Below, piece by piece: positions 25,601 to 38,291 of a stretch of 64,000 nucleotides of DNA. The stretch is from NCBI GenBank assembly GCA_013399305.1, contig VXAI01000046.1:411545-475544 (forward strand), written 5' to 3'. The position numbers and the translations under genes are program-made. A model generated the notes under the pieces. That model searched no databases and was not told the DNA's origin. It saw only the letters and a program-made list of their open reading frames with translations. How positions within the stretch are numbered: position 1 is the stretch's first letter; each line of letters starts with the position of its first letter. Source of the DNA: Rostratula benghalensis. Its lineage: Eukaryota; Chordata; Aves; Charadriiformes; Rostratulidae.

Positions 25601-27075
25601 AATTGTCACTGAAATAAACAATGTATAATTCCATACTGAATTTTATGTAGTACAACATACACGGGGAAATCTTCAGAGGAGTAGCTGTCTCTAGGAAACT
25701 TGTTTCTCAAATAAACTCAGTAAAACATCTACCATACCTCTCCAAATAACTCCTTCCTACCTTCTCCTGCCCTGCCAAGAAGAACAAGGCTTGCATTTTC
25801 CATACATAGTCCTTTCTTTTGCTAGATGAAATCTGGCTCCAATAATGAAGAAAATTGTTGCAGGACTGAAGGGAGCAAGAGCATCCCCCCACCCAACAGC
25901 CAGGAGGGAGGGAATGAGAAGGCAACCTGACTGCACAGGCAGCTAAAACCTAGCTAGAAGCACTGTCTGAAGGGGTCCACCAAAGTCTCTAAGGACTTCT
26001 CTGCCTTTTTAGCTGTTTTCTTGTGAATTGAACTGGAATTATCCTGACAGGGCAATATTTGGGGAGGTGCTGCCAAGCCATCCTCCTCCATCTTAATTTG
26101 TGACACTTTGCTCACTATTGTATATTAGGCAAAAATGTAGTTCCTACCTAGAGGCACATTTGGCGTTTTCATTTTAAGATACCAACTTGTATTTTAAGTA
26201 GCTGGGTTGTATACAATTTTCAATTTCAAATGAGTTGGGTGCTCATGAAGGAGTCTGAAATTCTTCAGTGTCAGAAAACGACTAATGACCCACAGCTTAC
26301 ACCTGGCAAAAGCTTTTTCTACATGTTCCCTCAGGGACCTGAAACATAATCTGCAGATCATACACTGTTTAGTACAAGCTACAATCTAACAATCGTATTC
26401 TTTAATGGTGTTGATTTGCAGAACGCTTCCAGACACCTGGGATAAAAAGTAATTCCAACCTGATACTCTAGCCCTACCTTTAGAAACAAACCAGAAAATT
26501 TTAGATATGTATATCTGAGCATAGGAAATAGGCATAAGTCTGTGCACTTTCCAGAAAAGCTTGCAACCAGCATAACCTTGATAAAATCCAATCCCAAACA
26601 CTACGTCTTCCATCACCACAGCAATAGGCGAACTGAGAAGCCACACTGAACTTTCAAATGCCCTTGTTACACCTGCAGAATTGCCAAGGAATAAAAGCAG
26701 ATGGCTGATTACAAAATCTGTTGATGTAAATCCCATTAAAAAGATGACATTGCTTGACCCAAATCACTTAAGATTGGTCAAAATCATTCCAATTTATACA
26801 CCAAACAGAACACAAAATTAAGGTGAAATGCTAAGGTTCAAAAAGGTTAAATATTTGCAATATTGTTTCACTGTTTCTTTCTTCTGCCTAGCTCCAGATA
26901 TTTTTGGAACACAAAACTCCTGAAGATATTTCCAGGCAGTTTTTCAGACCGGACTTATAGAAAGTTTGGAGAAGATTTAAAATGTATGTTTATCCTAACT
27001 GATGCTCAAAGTATTTAAGTCTTCTTCATCCCTCAAGTAAGCCAATTTTCTATCCTATAATCTTCTCTAATCCTC
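22690..27075. other. No gene recognised
   Basis: AT-rich noncoding DNA with a small (CAAA)n patch near 23090-23105, a T-rich run near 23148-23164, and A13 at 24467-24479. The fragment 'TTTGCACCAGTGCAGAATCA' (about 23314) faintly recalls the ends of the palindromic repeats seen at 6.85 and 29.46 kb. Open frames on both strands are under 120 codons and unrecognised. Confidence 0.5.
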
Positions 27076-27080
27076 TAGAA

Positions 27081-27155
27081 ATGTAGGAACTGCCACAATA
27101 CATCAAGTCTAAGGGTCTACCCAATCCAGTATCTAAGTTCTGCTAAGACTAGCAA
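27081..27155. repeat. Possible ancient CR1/L3-type LINE 3' fragment
   Basis: 'TAGGAACTGCCACAATACAT' followed by 'GGGTCTACCCAATCCAGTAT' resembles, in order and spacing, the recurrent amniote repeat motif 'GGAATTGCCATACTGGATCA...GGTCCATCTAGCCCAGTATC'. Divergence is high and only about 75 bases can be followed, so this is tentative. A repeat-library search with CR1/L3 models from turtle or crocodilian would settle it. Confidence 0.35.
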
Positions 27156-29458
27156 GAGTTTTTTCAGACCCTTGAACAAACAAAATATTTAGGGTCAATA
27201 ATTCACCACCTCTGCTTCCCCCACCATACTTCCTCATCTTTTCATTCTCTACACTTGCTAATAACAACTACAATATTGCAATGCAGAAAGCCAAAGTGTG
27301 CTCGCTCTTGAGTCACAGCAAGGAGACACTAGGGGGAGGGGAGGAGAGAAAGGAGCAAACAACATAGTCATCCAGTCAGTGGGTACAGAAAAAAATGATT
27401 GCCAGGAAATACTTTTTATGAATGATTAGCGTTGTGACTATGCTGTGAAGACTTGTATTGATTCAGATAAGAGGTTTGTGGTTTTCATTGTTTTTCCTTA
27501 TTGTAAAATAGATTTTTGTTTTGTTGTTCAGATCTATTTGTTTGTATCTACTTTGTGTATTTTAATCCTATTCTTCTTCTTACAACTTTCTTGTCTGTTC
27601 TTCCCTTCTCATAAAGACTCAATTTCAGTGACAGCAGCTCCAGAGATACAGGTTTGCTCCTGTGAGCGTGTTAACTCCTAAGAGTCACCATCAATCAGCA
27701 TTCGAATGTTTAACGTCTTTCAGGTTCCTTTATCTTGGCATGGTTCTCTGCCTTTTGTTTTAAGTGCTTTCAAGTGTATCCTCTTCAAATATGTTGCATA
27801 CAATAAGCCCTAGTTGTCTTGTTCTTGCTGTCTTCTTTATTCATATGAACCATCAATCAATTTCTGAAACAAGTGTGCTTTCCATTTGTTGTTAAAAAGT
27901 CTCCCTCCTAAGTATAGTAGCTAGAGAGGGAAGGGAGAGAGCATTGTTGGTTTTACCATGTATTCATCTCCTTCAGATGTGCTTCTGTTTGATGTTAAGG
28001 AGGTGAACAAGCAAGGCAGCTTCAAAAGGCACTGCACTTGTGTTGGTTTTGCTTAAAACCTTTAAGCTCAATCCCCAGGGAAGATTAAAAAAAAAGAAAA
28101 AAGAGGTTGGGCTGGGTCTCAGAATTCCAATGAGGTTTGTTGCATGTGTTTAGCTGTTTCTTAAACAGCCCAGTGAAAGGAAATGTGCTCAGCAGGCATG
28201 CTGGTGTTTCCAAAAGCACAGCTATTCTTTACAGTAATGACACTGCAGTGCTCATTCAGAGAGGTTTTCCTACATGTTACACACCGCAGTGTTTTATGAT
28301 AAATTCAACACAAAATTTTACAGGCCATACAATAACCCCTGAAACAGGACACTGACAACAGCGAAAATCCAAAATAAGGCAGAAGTCAAGTGGAAAAGAA
28401 AGTCTGCAGCTGTACTATCCTTTCCAGTAATGTATAACCATGTAGAAATGTAGCCCAGTAATATGCAAGCACACAATATTCTAACTCATAATACAAGAGC
28501 ATGGGCAGATTAGATTTACTGGGATTTGCTCTCCCCTTTTATTTGGTTTATCTAATCTGTGCTTTTCTGATTTGTTAAGTTTTCAGAGACATACCCCAAG
28601 TGAACACTGTGTACCCACAAGGAGGACAGACATATAAGCCAAGAAACAGCAATCCTCTAAGGCAACTAAACAAGTAATGCATTGTTACAAAAAGCATTAG
28701 GCTAACATTGAAGGAAACAAGCTAAACAATGCCTTTTATTTAAAGTTGGAAGTAGGGGCAGATTACCCAATTATTGTACAACTATATTTACGCTTGGCAG
28801 TTGTATTTTGGTTCTCTTCTTTGTTTACCACTGTTTATAATACAAACTAATCAGTGGAGCATGTTTTAAAAGCAATTAAAAGGCACACATATACAGAATG
28901 TGTTAAACTAGCAAGAAAACTTAAAATTGCAAGGATATAATTCCTAGTCCCAGCTGTGCATCCAAGGAAAGTCAGGTAATATTCTTGGTGATGAGTCCTG
29001 GAAGTAGACTACCTTATCAGGGGGTACAGAGTATGAAATTTATCTTGCAGAAAACATTCATATTTCACAAAACTATGTTTATATGAATGCATAGGTTTTT
29101 TCATATCAGAAAACAAAGTTTGTTGATCTATTATTTAATTGTGAAATTAATGTTGTAAAGTCTGATGGCTCAATAGCTGTTGCTGTAAAGAAAGTTTCAG
29201 ACCCATTTGCAACTGCTGTATGTTTGACATAGGCCATGAATTCACACACAAAAGTTCATCTTAAAATGTCTCTTCAAAGTTAATTGATATTAAAAAAATC
29301 CTAGGAAAGATGAAACAGGCAGAATAAATTGTGGATTAAAAAATTACATTAAAAATTCAACCACATAAAAATTGTCTTGCTCTTTAGCCTCAGATATATT
29401 AGCATAACCATCACACGAATCTTTTTCAGATGCCAGAGAGGGTAGTTATAGGAACACA
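27156..29458. other. No gene recognised
   Basis: Unique-looking AT-rich DNA with a purine-rich patch at about 27325-27355 (GGGGGAGGGGAGGAGAG). No exon-like open frame and no repeat family were recognised. The stretch 28740-28960 keeps several AT-rich transcription-factor-like strings, but nothing specific can be claimed. Confidence 0.5.
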
Positions 29459-29531
29459 GGGCGGATCCTCAGCTGGTGAAAATCATTATAGCTGCACAGA
29501 AGCCAATTTATGCCAGATGAAGTTCTGGCCC
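29459..29531. repeat. GGGC...GCCC palindromic ancient repeat
   Basis: The 73-bp foldback begins GGGCGGATCCTCAGCTGG and ends CCAGATGAAGTTCTGGCCC; the two arms are imperfect reverse complements. It matches from memory the recurrent sauropsid repeat form 'GGCCAGATCCTCAGCTGGTG...CACCAGCTGAGGATCTGGCC', with the internal 'AAATCATTATAGCTGCACAG' corresponding to the 'AAATCGGCATAGCTCCATTG' core. Noncoding. Probably an old nonautonomous DNA-transposon-like element, which is inference. Confidence 0.48.
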
Positions 29532-32500
29532 ATAAAATCTCTTCTAAACCTGAAAGAACATCTTGTACTACACTATTATTGGTCTTCAGATGATTGAAAA
29601 CCATCTTGATAAACAGTGTGGTCTTGGGGAAAAAAAAAAAAAAAACAGTTCTGTATGCCTGAAATTTCTGCTCTGTATTCTTTTATTTAACTTGGTCAGA
29701 ATGGTTCATTTCAGCAAAGGCTTGCATGGTACAATGCACCATTAGTCACATGCTGCTTCTCAATAGTGATACCATCAATTTTATTTTAGATGTGAATATA
29801 TGCAAGAGGTCTAACTGTAATTGGAACATTAGCCAAGAAGCAGATGGGGATTCTGACTAAGAGTATACCTCCTGGGTATATGTTGTACAAGCATCATCTC
29901 CAGCAGAAGAGAGAAGGTTATCAAGCCCTCTTACAGTATATGCAAAGATATAAACACAGCAATATAAACTAGAAATTTTGGGTTGGACACTGTATTTTTA
30001 AGAAAATGTTCTATTTCATGTAAAGTAAGCAAAGAGCTAGCCTCCATGCAATACAAAATATGTGTTTTATCTGTTTTATAGAAGAGCAGTTTGGATTATC
30101 TGTTTTTAAATTTAATATTAAAAAAATAAATCCAGATCACTACAGTAGAAATGAGTTATTCCAATGCAGAAAATGAAGTATTGTGCAAATGCTGTGAAGT
30201 GTTATGGAAAAGAGATATCACATCTACTCACCTGGTAGATAAATAACTTTTTTTTTTTAAATGGATCCTTTAAATTCTATGGTTAACTTATTTACATCTT
30301 AAATTTAAGAACCTGATTTCAGACTTTTTTTAAGAACTGAGTTTTTTGCAAATACCAGACTCTCTACTTGCCTTACCCAGAGCACCAGTAACAAACATTC
30401 CCAACTCTAAAAATAAAGCTTCCACTCATTCTTGAAAGTCACATCAGGACAGTGTAGCTTGCATATTCTAGGTGTCTATTTCCTACCTCACCTCCCAGCT
30501 TTCTCTGTAGCATCACAAAGAATATTATATATGCCATATAAACTTAACTCTCTCAAGCTGAGAGAGAGCAGCTCAAGCAAAGTAGGTGACTTCACCAAGC
30601 AACTAGGTAAACATGTTGAAGATGGTAAAGGTCATTATTTCAATATTTGGATTCACAGGAAAATTATTTATCTGGAGTTTTCTACCTCTAACATTTATTC
30701 CACAGTAGAAGAGCTATTATTTTCTTTATGAGTAGATAATAAAGGTAATTGGAATTACTGATCTAAATCAAATAGAGAACTAGGGTTAAAAAAAACCACA
30801 AACCCACACTCTGAAAACACATTGTGTGACAATGCCATAGAGGCCATTGGGAGCAGCTCTTTCCTCTAGAACACAATTGCATCTGCTCTCTGTGGACTAA
30901 TGTGACACAGCATACAATTTTGTGCTACATAAACTCATCATGAATATGCACTATGGAATCTCTCATTCAAATGCTGTACAATTATTCCCACAACACTGCT
31001 AGGCTCTCTCACAGTTATTGCTGATATTCTGTCAACACTGAAAAGACAAATTAATACCAATGGCTGACACAGAACTGCCAAATGAAGTGATGCAAATAGC
31101 AGGGAAGAAGGCAGGTTCCTTCTTCGTTTGTAATTCCTCCTTTTCCCAGTTTCCCTCTTACCACTTTAAGCAATCCTTCATCAAACATTCATAATGCGAT
31201 TCTGGCTTCCTACATAGGTTCTCTAGTGAAAAGTAAATCCAAAGACTGATCCATATAGCCTTTATTTCCAGGAAACCTCCTCACAAAGATCCAACAGCCT
31301 GTTCTGTTCCTGACAGATCTACCACCCTGTTCCAGAACAATTCCTGTCTGCAGAAAATAGAGCTTATATTCTTTCTCCCCTAAATGCTCTCTACTTTCTT
31401 GATTACTGTGGCTAGTACCACCATTTAACCTGTCAGCCAATTCCATAATCTTCACATGATCTTCAGCTTACATTTTTCAAAAAACGTGCAAAATCACACC
31501 AGGAATTTCCATTAGTATTAACTTTGCTAAAATTCATCGTTTCCTGTCCACTATCAAAGCCTTAATCCTTGTATAAGTTCTACCTTCTGTCTCAATTACT
31601 GTGTAACTTTTTCTTGCTCATATCCATCAGAAACACTGCTGCAAAGTGGTTTTTGCTAGTTATTTTGATCATATCACCTCAGTTTCTGTATTCCCTCTTT
31701 ATTAATATACTTTCACACACGGACTGATCAATCAGCCTTGACATGTCTTTAGGTGTTGATGTGCCAAGATCACGGCCAACTGTGATGACTGCTATGACCT
31801 TAGAGACTGCTTACAGAGTTTTCTAGCTGTCTGCTGTATCCTGTTCTCAAAGCTCTTTGGAGTGAGGAGGGAAATGAAGTGATTTGTAATTTTCTCCTTT
31901 ATTCATACAACATCCAGAACCATGGGCCACTCTCCATGAAGCATGCTCTTGCATGCCAAAACAATGCATCAAACATGACAGCACAGTTTCCCTGCTGAGA
32001 ACACTTTTTGTTTTGTAGTCTAACATAACAGTTCTGCTATGGCATATGGGTCCTGTGAGACTTCCTGTCTTCTAAAAGACAGAAAAATCTTTTAGCTGAG
32101 ACATTTTTAAATAGTTCTTAATTACATAAACAATAGAACAATGAAAAATGCCTCAGGGTGGAATGACATAGCTATTATTTCACACTTTCTAGATTTATTA
32201 GTTATGATAAAAATCTTCATTAAAAAATCTGAAGGTTACTGAATACTTGAAACATAATTTTTCAAGTTTATAAACTTTCACTTTAGTCTGACACAGTTCT
32301 AGAGATCTTAAAATACCATCTCCATTACTAACAGCAAATCCTTACCTAGTTTAGCAAAGAATTTACACTATCACCCGCTTTTGACAGCACAAGGGCTTCT
32401 TAATCATTCAGAACGTGCGAGAAAGTTTCCTGTGCCAGAGACCTATTTCTAAGGAAAATTCCACCATGCTGTCAAAGCATTCAAGTGAGGTATATTATAG

Positions 32501-33542
32501 ACCTATCTGGCTAATTATCTACTAGCTCAGGTATGAAGGTAGTGATGGAAGTTGGCAACATTTACCCACATAAGCAAGCAATCCAATGATTAGTGGAAAT
32601 GCAAGTCAATTTGCAGCCCTGCACAGCTACATCATAAATGGCATTTAGTCCCTTGAAAAAGATCTAGAGTATGTCTCAAGAACGTTGACTAATGTAGGAA
32701 AGCTACGATGCTCCAGACTGATGCCAACAAGGCCCAGACAATAGCATTTGGTCCCGCTCATGTGTGAGATCCCACTTGCTGCCTATCCAAGAGTATTTTT
32801 TTCCCTGTCAGACTTTGCAGAATGCACCTATTCATTGTGGCATTTACACAGACTGCTGTAATTCAGATTCTGCTTTGATTTCCAATATAAAACATGCTAT
32901 ATAAGTAGCAACTTTTTTCTCTGAAATGACTCCTACATTTACTACATACGCTTCTTTGTGGTTGTTTTACCAGAAGTGGACAGAATTGTTGGTTAATTGT
33001 GCTTTCTTAGGTGATAAAAAATATTCCCTTAATTGGAAAGGAAACATTTTGTGGTTATTCAAAATCTGGTACCATTTTTATTGCTGAAGTAAGAGAAGTG
33101 TGTATTATATACAGATTATTTTTATTATGTACAGCATCCTGGTGCTTCCTTTACTGGGATTTGTCTATGTTAATGAAATATTTAGATTAACCTTCAGCTC
33201 TTACGGTTATTTTGCAATGTGTTCAGACCGAGCTGTTGACAAACCAAATTCAAGCTGGCTACCCATGGCCTTTAGCAGTATTTCAGAGAACAAACGCCCA
33301 TGAGTCCATTATGTTCAGAGCTGAGCACTGTTGAGCAAGGCAGGAGGATCCAGTTCCAAATTATTTCTGTTAGAAGAGGCATAAAATAAAAAAGATGAGG
33401 TTGGAAGCAGGCAAATACTGTTTTCACTTCCATAAAAGGAAAGAATGGAGCAGTGGACAGGATAATTCAAGGTTAATGATTAATGGGCAAAGAATTTCTT
33501 GCAAAGCATTGATAATTCTCTCCTTCTCCCTTCTCTTGGCAG
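29532..33542. other. No gene recognised; A16 tract
   Basis: AT-rich DNA with an A16 run at 29630-29645. Short open frames at 30432-30731 (plus) and 31210-31455 (minus) show no domain. From 33395 an open frame runs into the candidate exon that starts at 33543. The last 30 bases before 33543 form a pyrimidine-rich acceptor tract. Confidence 0.5.
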
Positions 33543-33668
33543 AATTTAGCAGTACATTCCCCAGCTCTCATTCAGAGAAAGAAGAAATGAACAATTTGCA
33601 ACTTCTCTCATTTTTGTTGCTTTCTTGTATCATCACCCCAGCAAATACATATGGAGGAAAGAAAAAAG
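33543..33668 (+). CDS. Candidate first coding exon: signal peptide of an unidentified secreted/membrane protein (partial)
   Basis: A pyrimidine-rich tract ending CTTCTCTTGGCAG (to 33542) forms a good 3' splice site. The putative exon has a 44-base 5' UTR, an ATG at 33587-33589 in good context (GAAGAAATGA), 27 codons plus one base, and ends at AAAAAAG|GTAACA (donor GT at 33669), i.e. a phase-1 boundary. The peptide starts MNNLQLLSFLLLSCIITPAN: a short n-region, a hydrophobic core LLSFLLLSCII, a polar c-region with a plausible cleavage site near residues 19-21, then TYGGKKK. The architecture (signal peptide alone on an exon that also holds UTR) is common for secreted ligands and receptors. I do not recognise the protein and cannot find the next exon with confidence. 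If it is real, downstream sequence would be intron 1. If not, it is a chance open frame. Confidence 0.35.
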
Positions 33669-35251
33669 GTAACATCCTATCAAACATAAATTGTGATCAT
33701 GAACTTTTTTTTAAATGTTTGTGCTGTAGAAATTAAGTTGTATTGACTGTTTGGTCATCAAGGTGTTGGGTTTTGGGGTTTGAATGTTAGATTCCCTTAA
33801 AATATGGCATTTATAACTGTTTGAGTTTATTGTATTTATAGTGCTGTTGGTAATTAAAACAAACATTTCTCAGTGGAAATCTACACATTTTGATACACTA
33901 GACATATGGTACGCTGACCTTTAACAAAACTTCCACTGAAGCTAATTTAAAAATGTATTAGTCCGAAAATATACACCGAACTGATAGCAGTTATAATCTT
34001 TTTGGGTTGGAGGTATTGTAGAAAATAGACTCAGTCTCTTACTAGGAATAAAAATGTCTAGCTATCTGGCAGTGTTTAAGCTTTTCTTTTCTGAGTTGCC
34101 TAATGTTGGCTGCCTTTTACCTTGTGTGATGAATATCTTTGAGTGAAAGAGATATTTGCAGAATGTTTTGTAGAGAAGTACTGTGGAGGATCTTCACCAT
34201 TCATATTGTTGTACAGCCATTTTCTATGCATTTGTGACACTGCATACTATATTGCTATCTGTGTGACTGTTGAGTACGACAGTGTATCTATCACACAACT
34301 GCATTTCTTAAAACCTCTCTAATGCAATTGACAAAGAAAATTCCAGGTTTGCCTGCATCATTGAGCCATACACAGCAAGCATTAGTTTTCCTTCTTCTCT
34401 AACTGCATTTCCAATACTCTGTCTGGAACAGATAAATGGAGCTTTCTCCTCAGCTGGAAATAAAGCAAGATATGCACAGTAACAGAAGTATGGATCTTTC
34501 AGCAGCTGCATTTTGCATTTATGTTAATTTGTATTAATTTTAGAAACAATTTCCTATAAAAATGCTTTATATGTAGTAAACAGAGATTCCACTCAACAGG
34601 CAGCAGAATCACCTTTCTTGTAGTCTGCACATTAAACTTCCCCTTGGGTTTTATTTTGAACAATATAAAATCCATGAATTAAAACACAATGAGAACTGTA
34701 AGTTTCAATTAATGCAGTAACTTGGCCTGCACATCCTTAACAGTCTCTTAGCAAGCTATTCAGAAACCTTGACCAAATTCTGTATTTTTGAGAGAACCAA
34801 AAATCAGAGTGCTTCTGATAGTTTGAGCACTTCAATGGTTTGAGGCTTCGCACATTATTTTTGCCCAGATCTAGTCAGACTTCACTGTGGGCTTAAGGTT
34901 TATTTCACCTTGGATACAAACACAAGATAAAGAGAAAAAGCCACAGCAACCCCCTAATTTCACAGTCACAGGTCTTGCCTTCTGCCAGCTCACATCCTCT
35001 ACCCCCACTCTCTGTGGCACCTTTTATAGGCAAGGTCAGTCACTTCACTCTCTCCATCCCCCTTTCCCCTCATGACCCAATACTCCTATGTCAACGGACT
35101 TCACTTGTTTGCTCACCGGTTCTGCAGCTTAAAACCTTGCTTGTGGGCCACAGAAGACAGGTCACATGTCATATTAGCACTAGCAGACGTGCCTAAGTTC
35201 ATAGTATGTTGAAGCCAGAGTCTGATTTAAGAAGCAGACCAGGTACACTTC

Positions 35252-35308
35252 TAAAAATGAAAAAAAAAACCCAAACAAACAAAAAAACCCAAAACCCAAA
35301 CCCAAAAC
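35252..35308. repeat. A/C-rich simple repeat, (AAACCC)n-like
   Basis: An A-rich run passes into repeated CCCAAAC/CCCAAAA units. The unit is not the vertebrate telomere repeat (TTAGGG/CCCTAA). It is a simple low-complexity tract without coding value and probably length-polymorphic. Confidence 0.8.
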
Positions 35309-38289
35309 TACTGTGTCTGTGTCTTCTTCTAGAAGCTATCCACAGGCCAGTCCAACTCAATCTGCTATATACAGCAGTTACAATCTTAAAGATCGCAATA
35401 TTCCATTATGTTGAATTCAGCCCCTCATCTCCTGTCAGTTTTAAATTGGTGCAATTAATTCACACTATCCATTTACATTAATGTATATTTCTGCACCTTT
35501 CACTTGCCTTGTTCTCCTTCTCCTATCCAACCTCGGTTGCATTATCTTTGTCCAGAAGATAATGCCATTCCCCATTCTCAAAATTTTGCCTTATTTCTGT
35601 TACCACTAGATTCATTGGTATAGCTCAGCTAGTGAGGTCTTTCCTCAAACCAGCTCTGGAATGTTGGCCACACCCAGAAGCCTTAAGGAGTCTTTTTCCT
35701 CATCTCACTTCTCAAGGAGGCAAATCTGTTTGCCACAAGGGAATATGCAAATGGCAATAAAGCGGGCAGTGAAGTTTTAAGACCTCCATGAGAGACCTTT
35801 TAATGCTGTCAGGTGGAGATAGCATTCAGAGAGCACAGTACGTATCTTACCTGAATATCCTTCTATCATAGAGATTGCTTGGTTTTCTTTAGCAAGAACT
35901 ACAGCAATGAACAGTATAACTATAAGGGGCTACAAAGCCTTCTCAAAGCTGAGTGTCTGGAATGTAATTTTAGCACAAGCAATTGCCTATAAGGGAACGA
36001 TCCTCTAAAAGAGCAATCACTGCAAAAGTCCTTCTCATTTATTTGTACCCACCAAGTAAACAACACCCTGCTTCAGTTTTCTCTGTAACATTCTATCCAC
36101 CTACACAGTAAAAGAAATTACATGACAAAAAAAGAACTCATAGGAATTAGACTGCAGCAGGTAAATCACTGTAGGTAGGTATGTAAATCCTTTTGTTCAA
36201 GTTATGTACATAAATACATATTATAGGTTTCTTATTTTATACTTAATTATGTAGAGTAAGATGGATAGAGTAAGTAGACTGTAGTACCAAGCAAACACAA
36301 CATCACATTTAAAACACACACAGAGGGTATTCTTAAAAAGCCACAGAGTGTTTCTGAAATTCCATTGTTTTCTTGTATATTATTGTAGCAGGAAGTAAGT
36401 TTGGCATTTTGGGCAAAAGTTCATTATCCAAAAGCCGCATCCCAGAAAAAGACCAGCATCCCTGAAGTTGAGCCAAGATGATTCTTTCTAAAAGTATGCA
36501 AAAAATATTTCAACATAAGCACTTACTTACTATGATTCTTCTCATGGAAACTTAAAATTAGATGGGAATATATTCCATTATTACATTTCATTGTGTAGAG
36601 CATAATTATCCCGTAGTTGACATGAAAATACATGTTGAGCTAGACTTGAGGATGTTTGGGGTTACAGTCAGTCAGATCCTATATATCTAAACTTCTTTTG
36701 TCTTAAACTCCAGCTGTGCTTCCATGACATTCCTGTCCCAAGGTTCTTAGTTCCTTCTCCCTATTTCTACATCATGTCTATATTCCTGAATTACTCCATG
36801 ACTTAGTGCCCCCTTTGGTACCCATGGATGTCCCAGCATACTCTAGCTTCCTCATGTACCTTACACAGCCCTTGCTAGGACCCTCCTCAGTCTGAGATTC
36901 AATCTCCCCAGCCCTGCACTACTGCCACCTCCTTATCCCTGCTACCTAGCCTTTTTTGCCTTGCTTTGCAAACAGGCTGTTACTGTGCCAGAGGTACTCT
37001 TGTGTCTGTTGACTAGCTAGTACAGACAGGCTCATGGATCAGGTAGTGACTGGACCAGGGCTGCTCACTGCACCAGCTGGGAAGCTACTACACTCCTGTG
37101 TTTGGTAGTGGTGCTCAAACAAGATCAAATTCCAGGGACAAAATGGTTTGAGCTAATTGCATCTACAATGTATGTGTGAGTTGAACTCAAGCACAAGGCG
37201 GTTCTCTCTGAGTCTTCCTGTCTGATGAGTGTTGGTTGTCTCCAAATGTCAGAGTGGAAGGTAACAGCTAAGCTTTACAGATAAGCAAGGTCCTAGAATT
37301 AAATGTTTACTTCAATGCTATGTAAATGTAATAGCAAAAGTGTTGCCATCGGGGTCTCTCTTCTCCACCCAGCTGCTGATTTTCAGAAAACACATAAGTA
37401 TTCAATTATTTGACACTTTTTTCTCTCAATAAACTTGGATTTAAATTTGCTCCAAAAATTACTGAAAAGAATGATCCTTTTTCTCTCCTGCTTCTTCAAA
37501 TTCACAAATATACCATGATTACAGCCTATGGGAACAAGACTAAAAAACACTAAAATTTCTAGTTTACTTGAATGGAATCTGTTAATCACCACTGACCTTG
37601 ACATTCAGAGCACTTCCAGTTAGATAATTTAAACAGGGATTCAGGAGTTAAATTTTGTGACATTCTGAAATAGTGGTCCAAGAAGTCCTGGAATTTGAAA
37701 GTTGAGATGTTAGGGTACTAACCAGCTACACTAAGGATCTACATTATGCTGTTATTAGGAAAAATTCTACCAATATACTAGCTGCCATTTTCTAAGTAGC
37801 TGTGTTTCAGAAATATTGCGTGGATACACAGCATTGCAATGCTCTCAGAAGTCTTAGAATTCTACCAAAATTTCTATAATCTAAAACAGTTATTCCTCCT
37901 TTTAGCACCTGGAAAAAAAAATCTACAGTTTCAGACATAGATTTTCACCAGAGTCAAACATATAACTGTAGTCTAACTAGTTGAAGAAGACCCTTTGCTT
38001 TTTCCCATGAAAAGAGACAATAATGGGTACTCAATCAACAAAATGCATGAAACAAGTTTCAGTATATCTACTAATGCAAGTGAATGAATATCTTAATGAG
38101 GACATTAAATCCACCAGATGACTGTCATTCACTTGATTTAGGCAATACATTCTTCTTACTACTAATGTATGAATAGTGGTTGAACTCTTATGACACATTT
38201 GAACATACAGAACATTGCTTGATAATGTGGCAGTCCAATCTAATTGCTTAACTAATCTTCTTCCTTTTTCTCTAAAACTAAAAAAGGGG

Positions 38290-38291
38290 NN
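38290..38291. other. Ambiguous bases (2 N)
   Basis: Two N follow AAAAAGGGG. They are probably unresolved consensus bases next to short homopolymers rather than a large gap. Confidence 0.95.

Noticed and set aside
35252..35308. Interstitial telomeric repeat
   Set aside because: The unit is CCCAAA(A), not the vertebrate CCCTAA.
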